The notes beneath the pieces are model-generated. The model saw only the letters and a list, made by a program, of their open reading frames with translations, did no database searches and had not been told where the DNA came from. Positions 39,662 to 48,328 of a DNA stretch of 49,009 nt are shown here, piece by piece (position 1 is the stretch's first letter; each line of letters starts with the position of its first letter). Source of the DNA: JACRBE01 sp964429005 (GTDB lineage Bacteria; Chlamydiota; Chlamydiia; Chlamydiales; JACRBE01); the NCBI GenBank assembly GCA_964429005.1, contig CAYSAJ010000013.1:1-49009 (forward strand). Reading direction: 5' to 3'. A program made the position numbers and the translations under genes.

Positions 39662-42340
39662 ATGATCCATAACGATCCTGTACAAAATTTTCTTTCTGAA
39701 CCTAAAGGACTTGAATACTTTTTCAACCCTTCAAGTGTTGCTTTAGTAGGCGCAACAGAAAAAGAGCACAGCGTTGGAAGAACCATCCTTGTGAATCTCA
39801 CATCCGCTCACTATAAAGGGAAAATCTATCCTATAAACCCCAAATACAAAGAAATTTTAGGAGTGCCCTGCTATCCATCGATTTCGGCATGTGGTCCTGT
39901 TGATCTTGCTGTGATCGTGACACCTTCAAAAGCCGTTCCAGATCTTGTAAAGGATTGTGTTGCCCATGGAGTGAAAGCCATTATCATCATCTCTGCAGGG
40001 TTTAAAGAGCTTGGCGAAGAAGGTCTTAAACTTGAGCAACAAGTTCTTGCTAATATAAAAGGGACACAGACAAGAATTATCGGCCCCAACTGCTTAGGAC
40101 TGATGAGTCCTACCAGCGGGCTTAATGCTACTTTTGCCGCAGGGATGGCTCTCCCAGGTCATATCGCCTTTATTAGCCAATCAGGAGCTTTATGCACATC
40201 CGTTCTAGATTGGAGCTTGCAGGAAAAAATCGGGTTTAGCGGATTTGTGTCGATTGGCTCAATGTCTGATGTAAACTGGGGAAACCTTATTGAATACTTT
40301 GGGAAAGACCCTCATACACAAAGTATCTTGATTTATATGGAAACTGTTGGAGATGCAAGATCATTCCTCTCTGCAGCGAAAAAAGTAGCTCTTACAAAAC
40401 CGATTATTATTATCAAACCTGGGAAAACCCAAGCCGCAGCGAAAGCTGCAGCATCTCATACAGGTTCTCTTGCAGGATCGGATGATGTGCTAGAAGCAGC
40501 TCTTGAACGAGTGGGAGTGCTCAGAGTCTCTACGATTTCTCAGCTTTTTGACATCGCAGCAGCCCTTGCAAAACAACCCCGCCCTAAAGGACCTAACCTC
40601 ACTATTATTACGAACGCTGGCGGTCCTTCCGTTCTTGCAACAGATAAAGCAGTTTCTACAGGGGCGCAAATGACAGCCCTTCCTGAAGCTACGATTGAAA
40701 AGCTCTCCTCTTTTCTACCAAGCGCCTGGAGTCATGCAAATCCCGTTGATATTTTAGGAGATGCAGGACCTGACATCTATGCTAAAACGATTGAACTCGT
40801 TTCCAAAGATCCAGCAACAGATGGCATGCTCGTCATTTTAACCCCCCAAGACATGACAGATCCTACAAAAACCGCCGATGCGATCATCCCTTACGCGAAA
40901 ATGAACAAACCTCTTTTAGCGAGTTGGATGGGAGGACACATTGTCGAAAAGGGATATCAGAAACTCAACGAAGCAGGCATTCCTTGTTATCAATATCCTG
41001 ACCAAGCTGCAGAAGTATTTGCGATGATGCATCGCCATGAAGAAGAGCTCAAAGCTCTCTATGAAACACCGATTGAGCGTCCCTCTTTCAAACATGCTGA
41101 AGACATCTCCTCACTTTTTGAGAAAGTTTATAAAGAAAACCGCACCCTTCTTACCGAATTTGAATCAAAAAAAGTACTGGAGGCCTACGGCATCCCTACA
41201 GTGAAAACAGTGCTTGCCCACTCGGCAGAGGAAGCTGTGAAAGCCGCTGATAAAATGGGGTTTCCGGTTGTTGTAAAACTTCACTCTGAAACGATCACTC
41301 ATAAAAGTGATGTTGGTGGCGTTAAACTCAATCTCAAGACAAAAGAAGCCGTTCATGAGGCCTATGAATCCATTCTTCATAACGTAACACGTCTTCACGG
41401 GAAAGAGCACTTCCAAGGTGTGACAGTGCAGCAAATGATTTCTCTAGAGGGGTATGAGCTCATTCTAGGGAGTAAAGTTGATGTGCAATTTGGTCCCATT
41501 ATTGTATTTGGTACAGGAGGTCAGCTTGTCGAAGTCTATAAAGATAGCGCGATCGGTCTTCCTCCTCTGAATTCGACCCTCGCGCGCAAAATGATGAAAA
41601 AAACCAAAATCTACGAAGCTCTCAAGGGTGTTAGAGGAAGAAATCCAGTTCCGATGGATAAGCTTGAACAACTTCTTATCCAGTTCTCTCTACTCATCGC
41701 AGAGCAGCCCTTGATCAGTGAATGTGATATCAACCCCATCTTGGCCTCTGATAAACAATTGATCGCCCTTGACGCTCGAATTGTTCTGCATGAAAAAAAT
41801 GCTCAAATCCCCAAGCTTGCCATCCGCCCCTATCCACAAGTCTATGAAGAAAAGAAAATTCTTAAAGATGGCTCTCGTGTTCATTTAAGACCTATACGCC
41901 CTGAAGATGAAGAAAATATCCAAAAATTCCATAAAGAATTATCTGAAAAAAGTGTCTATCAGAATTTCTTCGAATTTTTATCCTACAGCGATCGTACCGC
42001 CCATCTAAGAATGATTCAAATCTGTGCAATCGACTATGATAGAGACATCCGTCTCATCGCAGAAGATGAATCTCACAATATCCTAGGAGTTGTTTCTCTT
42101 GTGCGCATTCCTAATTCTAATGAAGGGGATTTAAAAATCATCATTTTAGATACCTATCATGGGAAAGGCCTTGGCAATATCCTTCTTGATAAAGTGATCC
42201 ATGTAGCCAAAGAAGAGGGATTTTCTGCCATCTGGGGCAAGGTTCTTAATGAAAACAGCGCTCTTATTCATATGCTTAAGAAAAGAGGGTTCTCTCTCCA
42301 CTCCGAGGGACCCTTTTTTCAACTGCATAAAAAAATATAG
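39662..42340 (+). CDS. ADP-forming acyl-CoA synthetase fused to GNAT acetyltransferase (Pat-like)
   Basis: 892 residues. Order of parts: CoA-binding domain (NPSSVALVGATEKEHSVGR, GPNCLGLMSP), succinyl-CoA-ligase-like half with the phospho-histidine H266 in ASHTGSLAGSDDVL, an ATP-grasp subdomain (near 485-700), and a C-terminal GNAT domain from about 730 beginning HLRPIRPEDEENI. This is the architecture of PatZ/Pka and related protein acetyltransferases. In PatZ the ligase part is inactive, but here H266 is kept, so ligation of acetate or another acid to CoA with ATP formation remains possible. The GNAT part could acetylate enzymes such as acetyl-CoA synthetase. Terminator hairpin follows. Confidence 0.9.
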   Translation: MIHNDPVQNFLSEPKGLEYFFNPSSVALVGATEKEHSVGRTILVNLTSAHYKGKIYPINPKYKEILGVPCYPSISACGPVDLAVIVTPSKAVPDLVKDCVAHGVKAIIIISAGFKELGEEGLKLEQQVLANIKGTQTRIIGPNCLGLMSPTSGLNATFAAGMALPGHIAFISQSGALCTSVLDWSLQEKIGFSGFVSIGSMSDVNWGNLIEYFGKDPHTQSILIYMETVGDARSFLSAAKKVALTKPIIIIKPGKTQAAAKAAASHTGSLAGSDDVLEAALERVGVLRVSTISQLFDIAAALAKQPRPKGPNLTIITNAGGPSVLATDKAVSTGAQMTALPEATIEKLSSFLPSAWSHANPVDILGDAGPDIYAKTIELVSKDPATDGMLVILTPQDMTDPTKTADAIIPYAKMNKPLLASWMGGHIVEKGYQKLNEAGIPCYQYPDQAAEVFAMMHRHEEELKALYETPIERPSFKHAEDISSLFEKVYKENRTLLTEFESKKVLEAYGIPTVKTVLAHSAEEAVKAADKMGFPVVVKLHSETITHKSDVGGVKLNLKTKEAVHEAYESILHNVTRLHGKEHFQGVTVQQMISLEGYELILGSKVDVQFGPIIVFGTGGQLVEVYKDSAIGLPPLNSTLARKMMKKTKIYEALKGVRGRNPVPMDKLEQLLIQFSLLIAEQPLISECDINPILASDKQLIALDARIVLHEKNAQIPKLAIRPYPQVYEEKKILKDGSRVHLRPIRPEDEENIQKFHKELSEKSVYQNFFEFLSYSDRTAHLRMIQICAIDYDRDIRLIAEDESHNILGVVSLVRIPNSNEGDLKIIILDTYHGKGLGNILLDKVIHVAKEEGFSAIWGKVLNENSALIHMLKKRGFSLHSEGPFFQLHKKI

Positions 42341-42346
42341 GAAAAA

Positions 42347-42374
42347 GAGCCCGAGGTCTCGGGCTCAACTTTTT
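42347..42374. terminator. Bidirectional terminator between ligase and PAPS synthetase genes
   Basis: GAGCCCGA (42347-42354), loop GGTC, TCGGGCTC (42359-42366), with five A before and AACTTTT after. Works for the plus-strand ligase gene and, in the other direction, for the minus-strand gene whose stop is at 42373. Confidence 0.75.
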
Positions 42375-44076
42375 ACTGAAAAAGATAGGGAACTTTGTCT
42401 TTGAGTTGATTGATTAAACTCTCTAATGTCCCATTTATGTCATCTGAGCTGTCAATAGTGATGTCTGACTTTGAGGGTTCCTCAAAAGGATCACTAATTC
42501 CGGTGAATTGAGGAATTTTTCCAGCTCTTGCAGCTTTATAAAGACCTTTGACATCTCGATCTTCGCAAACTTCGATGGGTGTTTTTACATAAACCTCAAT
42601 ATACTTGCCATTTTGGCTAATCAGCTCTCTATTGGCCAAACGATCTTCGTCATAAGGGGCAATATTTGCACAAAGACATATACCCCCTGCTTCAGTGATA
42701 GTAGAGGCGACATAGCCAATCCGTCTCACATTGATCGAGCGGTCTTTTTTGCTAAAGCCAAGCTCGCTCGACAAATACTTACGGATTACATCTCCATCAA
42801 TGATCACAACAGGTGAATCTTGCACAGATTTAAGATATTCTTTAAGTCCTTGGCAAAGTGATGTTTTGCCAGCACCTGATAACCCAACAAAGTAAATACA
42901 AGTTCCTTTCCTGTTTTTATATTCTTTGCGAAGAAGATCAAGAACATCTGGATAAGAGAACCAGCTTGGAATTTCTTCATCATTCATGAGCTTTCTTCTA
43001 AATTCAGTTCCAGAAAGCTGCCCGACTCTTGAAGGATCGCTCACTTCATCAAAAGGCTTATACTCTTCTGCAATAAGGTCATAGACGACTTCTTTTGAGA
43101 GGATAACTTCAATTCCTATTTCATCTTTATACTTAAGAAGCATCTGATGAGCATCATAGGGACCAAAAAATGATTTCCCATCTTTTCTTTTAGTCGATGG
43201 CCCTGCATGGTCTCTACCAGCGATAAAATGTGTGCATCCATAATTTTTCCGAATGAGCGCATGCCACAGAGCTTCTTTAGGACCTGCCATTCTCATGGAT
43301 AAAGGAAGGAGTGATAAGGCAATAGAGTTTTCAGGATAGTACCTCAGAAGTTTCTCATAGCATTTGACCCTTGTCCAATAGGAAACATCATCGGGCTGGG
43401 TTGTCCCCACAACCGGATGAAGAAGCAATTTAGCGCCCTCACATGCCTCACGAAGACAGTTTTTGGTTACTTCTACATGGGATCTATGAAGAGGGTTCCT
43501 TGTTTGAAACGCTACAATTTTTTTCCAGCCATTTTCCTCAAAGAAGGCTTTACATTCTTCTGGGGTTTTTCTAAGAAAAGGAAAGTCAAAATGGTGTGGA
43601 AGAGAGATTTTGCGAAGTTGTCCACCTACATAATAGACATCGCCCCTTTTGAGGATCTTACGAGCTATAGGGTGATTATCGTCGACACAGCCGTACAAAG
43701 AAACGCACTCTTTTTCAGGATGAGGCTCATAGACATCTTCAATATCTAAAATGGCTACAGGATAATATTGATCGTCGATCAAAGTTATATGCCCTTTTTC
43801 AAGAAAGCTAAGGGCTTTTTCTTTAGGAACAGGGAGTACAATAGGGATTGGCCAAAGAGCTCCATTAGAGAGTCTCATATTCTCAAGAACACTGTGGTAA
43901 TCTCTCTCATTCATGAATCCCGAAAGAGGGGCAAATCCCCCATTGAGTATAAGTTCAAGATCACAAAGAAGTTCTCTTTCTAAAGCAACTTGAGGGTAGT
44001 TTTTTGCCTCAACAATCAGCTCGCTCGCAAAAACGGACCAACTCAATATACAAAAGAGCGCTAGCCATTTTTTCAT
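42373..44076 (-). CDS. Bifunctional sulfate adenylyltransferase / APS kinase with apparent signal peptide
   Basis: 567 residues, a PAPS synthetase: ATP sulfurylase domain then APS kinase domain. QTRNPLHRSH at 191-200 (H197, H200) and AGRDHAGP at 286-293 are the ATP-sulfurylase active-site motifs; GLSGAGKT at 398-405 is the APS-kinase P-loop and DGDVIRKYLS its downstream Asp-Gly-Asp. Unusually the protein begins with MKKW, a 12-residue hydrophobic core and VFA-SEL, a textbook Sec signal with a cleavage site near residue 17; the sulfurylase fold (RELLCDLELILNGGF) starts soon afterwards. The start is secure: AAGGAGATAAA precedes ATG 44076. Sulfate reduction genes are absent nearby. No cysteine pathway fits, so PAPS may serve sulfation. 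Confidence 0.9.
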   Translation of the reverse strand: MKKWLALFCILSWSVFASELIVEAKNYPQVALERELLCDLELILNGGFAPLSGFMNERDYHSVLENMRLSNGALWPIPIVLPVPKEKALSFLEKGHITLIDDQYYPVAILDIEDVYEPHPEKECVSLYGCVDDNHPIARKILKRGDVYYVGGQLRKISLPHHFDFPFLRKTPEECKAFFEENGWKKIVAFQTRNPLHRSHVEVTKNCLREACEGAKLLLHPVVGTTQPDDVSYWTRVKCYEKLLRYYPENSIALSLLPLSMRMAGPKEALWHALIRKNYGCTHFIAGRDHAGPSTKRKDGKSFFGPYDAHQMLLKYKDEIGIEVILSKEVVYDLIAEEYKPFDEVSDPSRVGQLSGTEFRRKLMNDEEIPSWFSYPDVLDLLRKEYKNRKGTCIYFVGLSGAGKTSLCQGLKEYLKSVQDSPVVIIDGDVIRKYLSSELGFSKKDRSINVRRIGYVASTITEAGGICLCANIAPYDEDRLANRELISQNGKYIEVYVKTPIEVCEDRDVKGLYKAARAGKIPQFTGISDPFEEPSKSDITIDSSDDINGTLESLINQLKDKVPYLFQ

Positions 44077-44185
44077 TTTATCTCCTTGGGTTGTATTAAT
44101 TATAAAAAATGTTAAAAAATATTTTAGAATAATTGCTGCAAATTGAGGAATATGAGAGTTTGAAAGTAAAAAATCAATACATTAA

Positions 44186-45532
44186 ATGAAGCAATTTTTC
44201 ATTAAAAATACGCTTGAAACACCTATAGAGAAGGTTTTTTTCTATTTTCTAAAACCTGAGTCTCTTTTGCGTATTACTCCCTCCTCGTTTTACTTAAGAA
44301 AAATCTCGCATGATGAAAGTAGAGTTTATAAGGGATTTTTTCTTGGCTTTCCCTTTTCAATGAAAAGTAATTTATCTTCTCTGACAGATAAAGGCTTTAG
44401 TCTTGAAATAAAATTAGCCTCTCCTTTTTTTCAAATCGTGCGTGATCTGTCCTTTCAAACTTCAGGATCGAACAAGACTGAAGTGGATGAGAACATTTCC
44501 TATTCTTTTATGTTTTGGGAAACCAAAGGTGTGAAAAAACTTAAAGATGCTTTGCAATATGGTCAAAGAGTATTAAAAGAGGATTTAAGCAGACTTCAAA
44601 GCACATCTCACCCATTCACAATTTTGCTCACCGGCGGTTCTGGATTTATTGGGAAGCAGCTTACCTATTTTTTGCGCTGCCTAGGGCATAAGGTTTATCA
44701 TTTTTCACGAAAAGCGAGTAGCAGTCCCTTTGTGATACCTTGGGATCCACAGCATGGACTTACCTCTTTTTCATCAATTCCTAAAGCAGATGTAGCCATC
44801 CACTTAGCTGGAGAAAATATCTTTGGTTTATGGACTAAAGCGAAAAAAAAGAAAATTTTGGAAAGCAGAGTGGAAGCAACTAAGTTTCTATCCCAGCTTG
44901 TAGAATCAGAACGAATGAAACTAAAACTTGTAATCTCTGCTTCTGCAGACGGCATCTATCCTCTTATAAGCAAAGAGACCATTACAGAAACATCACCCCT
45001 TGGAGATCACTTTTTAGCAAGAGTGTGCAAACAATGGGAAAGCGCTTCTATCAAAATCCCTGCTGAAAGACATGTTCAAGCAAGACTCTCTCCTGTTTTC
45101 TCGCTGCATGGCGGATTACTAAAAAAGGCTTATTCCTTGTTTTCTATCGGGCTTGGCGCCATTTTTGGAACCGGCAATGAGCGATTTTCGTGGGTATATC
45201 TTGATGATGTGATCTATCAATTTCATCATATTCTACACACAACCTCGTTATCGGGGCCTGTAAATATCGTTTCACCTCATCCTACAACAAATGGGGAGTG
45301 GAGCCAATATTTAGCAAAAGCTCTTCAAAGACCCCTATGGATAAGACTTCCTCGTTTTATCCTGATATTGGTTGGGAGGGATTTTGCGACAAACGTTTTA
45401 CTTACAGATCGAACCGTTTATCCAAAAAAAATTATCGACTCTGGAACTTCTTTCGCTTACCCTAACATAGAAGATTGCTTATGCCATATTGTGGGGTGCA
45501 ATCAAAGACTTTCATCTACTTTGGAGGAATGA
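44186..45532 (+). CDS. SRPBCC domain fused to TIGR01777-type epimerase (SDR)
   Basis: 448 residues. The first 140 form a START/SRPBCC-like lipid-binding fold (PIEKVFFYFLKPESL; KTEVDENISYSF); then an NAD(P) Rossmann domain, TGGSGFIGKQL, with SADGIYPLIS (the catalytic region), FSWVYLDDVI and GPVNIVSP as in the YfcH/SulA-like TIGR01777 family. Function of that family is not firmly known, possibly cell division or lipid modification. In this fusion the lipid-binding part may bring substrate. The stop overlaps the DUF2878-like start region. Upstream: A+T-rich 109-base gap shared with the divergent PAPS synthetase. Confidence 0.88.
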   Translation: MKQFFIKNTLETPIEKVFFYFLKPESLLRITPSSFYLRKISHDESRVYKGFFLGFPFSMKSNLSSLTDKGFSLEIKLASPFFQIVRDLSFQTSGSNKTEVDENISYSFMFWETKGVKKLKDALQYGQRVLKEDLSRLQSTSHPFTILLTGGSGFIGKQLTYFLRCLGHKVYHFSRKASSSPFVIPWDPQHGLTSFSSIPKADVAIHLAGENIFGLWTKAKKKKILESRVEATKFLSQLVESERMKLKLVISASADGIYPLISKETITETSPLGDHFLARVCKQWESASIKIPAERHVQARLSPVFSLHGGLLKKAYSLFSIGLGAIFGTGNERFSWVYLDDVIYQFHHILHTTSLSGPVNIVSPHPTTNGEWSQYLAKALQRPLWIRLPRFILILVGRDFATNVLLTDRTVYPKKIIDSGTSFAYPNIEDCLCHIVGCNQRLSSTLEE

Positions 45533-46089
45533 TGTCTAGCCATTTAATGCCCAAAAGCCTTCTTTATAAATCTCTGAATATTCTTTTGTTTTACATAGGC
45601 TGGCTCTATGTGATTTCTACAGCGACGAGCAATCACCCCTATCAAGGGATTTTTGCCACTTTTTGTATTTTAATTTTCCATTTTGTAATGACAAAAAACT
45701 GGCTTAAAGAATTGCTTGTTATCTCTTCGGTCTGCCTTATCGGTTTCTCATTAGACACCCTTTATGCATCTTTGGGCCTTCTTCGCTACGCAAGCCCAAA
45801 CCCTCTTTCTCCTTCTTTGGCGCCTCTTTGGATCATTGCACTGTATGCCCTTTTTGGAACTACACTTAATTCCTCCCTTTCGTGGCTCAGGCATCAACCT
45901 ATTCTAGGAATGATATTTGGGGCTGTCGGGGGTTCTTTATCTTATTTCTTTTCGATACGCCTTGGAGCTGCTGAATATGGAGCCTCCGAAGCTACAGTGT
46001 TATCTTTAATAGCTTTCGCGTGGTTTTTGCTAATTCCAATTTTATTTGCTGTTTCTCGCTTTTTTGAGCGTTCACTTTCTGTTCGTTAG
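45532..46089 (+). CDS. DUF2878-like integral membrane protein
   Basis: 185 residues, five or six membrane helices. ISSVCLIGFSLDTLYASLGLLRY and APLWIIALYALFGTTLNSSLSWL fit the DUF2878 pattern (a Gly-Asp-Leu first motif and PLWI). Often found next to the TIGR01777 epimerase in other bacteria, as here (recalled). ATG 45532 has GGAGGA directly before it and lies one base past the upstream stop; ATG 45529 is nearly equal. Co-translated with the preceding gene. Confidence 0.75.
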   Translation: MSSHLMPKSLLYKSLNILLFYIGWLYVISTATSNHPYQGIFATFCILIFHFVMTKNWLKELLVISSVCLIGFSLDTLYASLGLLRYASPNPLSPSLAPLWIIALYALFGTTLNSSLSWLRHQPILGMIFGAVGGSLSYFFSIRLGAAEYGASEATVLSLIAFAWFLLIPILFAVSRFFERSLSVR

Positions 46090-46125
46090 GATAGTAGCCT
46101 CTTGGAGGCTACTATCTATTTTGAA
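46090..46125 (+). terminator. Intrinsic terminator after the DUF2878-like gene
   Basis: GATAGTAGCCTC and GAGGCTACTATC form a perfect 12-bp stem (46090-46101 with 46105-46116, loop TTG), followed by TATTTTGAATTTT. The stem begins one base after the stop codon TAG ends at 46089. Confidence 0.85.
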
Positions 46126-46179
46126 TTTTAAACTTACACAAAAGCACAACCTATTATTTTAGTTAATTATTAATAAGAT

Positions 46180-46200
46180 TAATTGTTATAATTACAATTA
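46180..46200. promoter_or_regulatory. Inverted repeat upstream of the 666-aa gene
   Basis: TAATTGT (46180-46186) and ACAATTA (46194-46200) around TATAATT, 22 bases before ATG 46223. The central TATAATT could be a -10 element, with the arms as an operator. Confidence 0.35.
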
Positions 46201-46222
46201 AAATTATTAAATTGAGTTATTT

Positions 46223-48223
46223 ATGCAAATTTCACCAATATTATCTAAACTAACTGAAGTTTATACGTCATCAAGAGACTTAGCTAGCAAAAGCCTAGCG
46301 CGCCATCTGACTTCTGAGAGCGCTATGACTTCTGCAGCGGAAACTGTGAGAGCTGACCTTGGGGTTGTTCATGGATTCATTCCTTTCACTGTTACCTCAG
46401 CAGATGAAATTTCTTCTAGAAGACTTGATCGAAAGATTGTCTTGCAACTTTCTGCGAGAATACAATCTACGCCTGAAAATCGAATGAAAATTGCTTTGTC
46501 TGAAGCTATTCGAGGGATAGGCAGCGCGAAAGCTCTCCATTCTACGGAAGGATGGGCTCGCATGGGTCTAGATACAGCAGCGATTGCAGCTGCTTTAGCG
46601 GCCGCTGGATTTTCTATTCCTATAGTCGGTTGCGCTGCAGGAGCATCTACAGCTGTATGTGCTAAAGCAGTGGCGACATCAGACACTGTGCTCAGCCCTG
46701 ATCATATGCTGATCTCTACAATAGCTGCTAAAGCAGCTCATGTCGCATATCGATATTTCCAGTCCCCTCCTTCAACTCCTGATGAGCTTCTTCGTCAATT
46801 TGCTAGGCACGAGTCAATCCGATCAGCAGGTCTTGAAACCGCTGGCAAATCACCTGATGTCCTCATGAGGGACATGAAAGCTGCTTTTATTCAAAAAGCT
46901 TTAAGTCGCTTTGAGCGAAATTCTTCTATGTTCTCTTTGGCTTGCACAGAAATCATAGGGGGGATTTTTGGCGCTATTTTTGATAGATCTCTAGCTACAA
47001 ACGATCTTGAATCTCTTGTCTATTTCTATGGGGATTCTTCTCAAGGTCTGATTAGCAGCATAGAAACATCCCTAAAAGAACTAACCAACTACTACTATTC
47101 AATATTAGCAAGCCCTCTTCTTTTTCCTATCCTTTTGAGAGAACCAACAAACATCCTTTTTATGCCACAAGAAGATGAAGATTCTTTTGATCGCCTCATC
47201 AATCAACTAGGACCACGCTTGAGATTCTTAACAGGATCAGCTTCAAGAAAAGAGGAACTGAGCAGACTACACCTTCAAATTGAAAGCTTAATGGATATTT
47301 TTGGAGACTTAAGCTTTACCCAAGAAACTGCGTCGGGGGCTGGTGCAACAAGTTACAGTTTTAGCACACTCCTTAGAGAAATTGATCAAAAAACAGCTGC
47401 TTTAGATCATGTTAAAAAAGCTGACCTTCTTACAAGAATCGATTGTCTTTCTTTAGATGGAATTACGGGGCATATTTCTACACTCCAATCTAAGAGAAAT
47501 AATCCTGCAGCGATCAGGTCTTCCGTTTGCCAGGAAGCTGAAACATTCGCGCAAACTTATGAGGAAAATCTCAAAGCAATAACGGCTCAATTTGATGTTT
47601 TAGATTCTTCATCAAAACTCGATGAAACCGCAAGAAGATTTAGAGAAGCACAAGCTCAAAGAGTAGCTCTCTTGAGTCAACTCAGAGAGTTAATTTCTGC
47701 AACACGACCAGGCTATTTAGAGAGAGGTTTAGGCGTTCTGGGCTTCGGAAGAAGTGGGGCCTCTGATACAGGTAGAGCCCCAGCTTTGAGCGTCAGTAGT
47801 GAATCTACATCTACACCAAGCCCTATCAAAGCTTCTCATAACCCATTAACACTAATTGGTGTGCTTCGATCCCTCCAAGGGCTCATTCAAAGAAAAGAGA
47901 CCTTAGCACCAGCTAAGTCAGAAGCTTTAGCTGCAGCAGCTATGGCGAGCGAACCTATTACTGAAGAGGAAGAGTTTTCTCTAGAAAAAGCAGAAGACAT
48001 CACTGCTTTAATTAGATTCTTAAATGCAAAACTGCCTATAGTGACAGCCCTTGAGGAGCCAAGGAGAAAACTTTTAGTAAAACTTCTGAAGGAAGTGGAA
48101 GCTCTTCATAGCCAGCTTTCAAATCCAATTCTCTTAAAATCAGCTCCATCATCTCTAATACTAGAAGAGCAAATGATGGTTCGAATCAAGAGCTTGAAAC
48201 GAGCGATTGAGGAAGCAGCATAA
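46223..48223 (+). CDS. Large inclusion-membrane/effector-like protein, 666 aa
   Basis: No known family. The first 50 residues are Ser/Thr-rich without a Sec signal. An Ala/Gly-rich hydrophobic segment spans about 116-150, a second short one near 235-255, and another near 290-312; the remainder is long amphipathic helix with a coiled-coil pattern (390-500) and a Ser/Pro/Thr linker near 520-545. The composition is more Ala- and G+C-rich than the metabolic genes. It resembles the 581-aa and 358/387-aa proteins in layout but not clearly in sequence. A weak GAG is the only ribosome site for ATG 46223. Likely type III secreted membrane protein, inferred. Confidence 0.58.
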   Translation: MQISPILSKLTEVYTSSRDLASKSLARHLTSESAMTSAAETVRADLGVVHGFIPFTVTSADEISSRRLDRKIVLQLSARIQSTPENRMKIALSEAIRGIGSAKALHSTEGWARMGLDTAAIAAALAAAGFSIPIVGCAAGASTAVCAKAVATSDTVLSPDHMLISTIAAKAAHVAYRYFQSPPSTPDELLRQFARHESIRSAGLETAGKSPDVLMRDMKAAFIQKALSRFERNSSMFSLACTEIIGGIFGAIFDRSLATNDLESLVYFYGDSSQGLISSIETSLKELTNYYYSILASPLLFPILLREPTNILFMPQEDEDSFDRLINQLGPRLRFLTGSASRKEELSRLHLQIESLMDIFGDLSFTQETASGAGATSYSFSTLLREIDQKTAALDHVKKADLLTRIDCLSLDGITGHISTLQSKRNNPAAIRSSVCQEAETFAQTYEENLKAITAQFDVLDSSSKLDETARRFREAQAQRVALLSQLRELISATRPGYLERGLGVLGFGRSGASDTGRAPALSVSSESTSTPSPIKASHNPLTLIGVLRSLQGLIQRKETLAPAKSEALAAAAMASEPITEEEEFSLEKAEDITALIRFLNAKLPIVTALEEPRRKLLVKLLKEVEALHSQLSNPILLKSAPSSLILEEQMMVRIKSLKRAIEEAA

Positions 48224-48226
48224 TCC

Positions 48227-48257
48227 AATAAGGGCTATGATATAGCCCTTATTCTTT
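48227..48257 (+). terminator. Intrinsic terminator after the 666-aa gene
   Basis: AATAAGGGCTAT (48227-48238), loop GAT, ATAGCCCTTATT (48242-48253): perfect 12-bp stem followed by CTTT. Three bases after the stop codon. Confidence 0.8.
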
Positions 48258-48328
48258 AAAGCGAGAAGTGGCTTCAAAAAAAATCTAATCAAACACATAA
48301 TGAAAGAAGAATCCTGACATCTACACAT

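Noticed and set aside
41165..42328. Minus-strand frames opposite the acyl-CoA ligase
   Set aside because: Antisense shadows of a long gene with complete domains.
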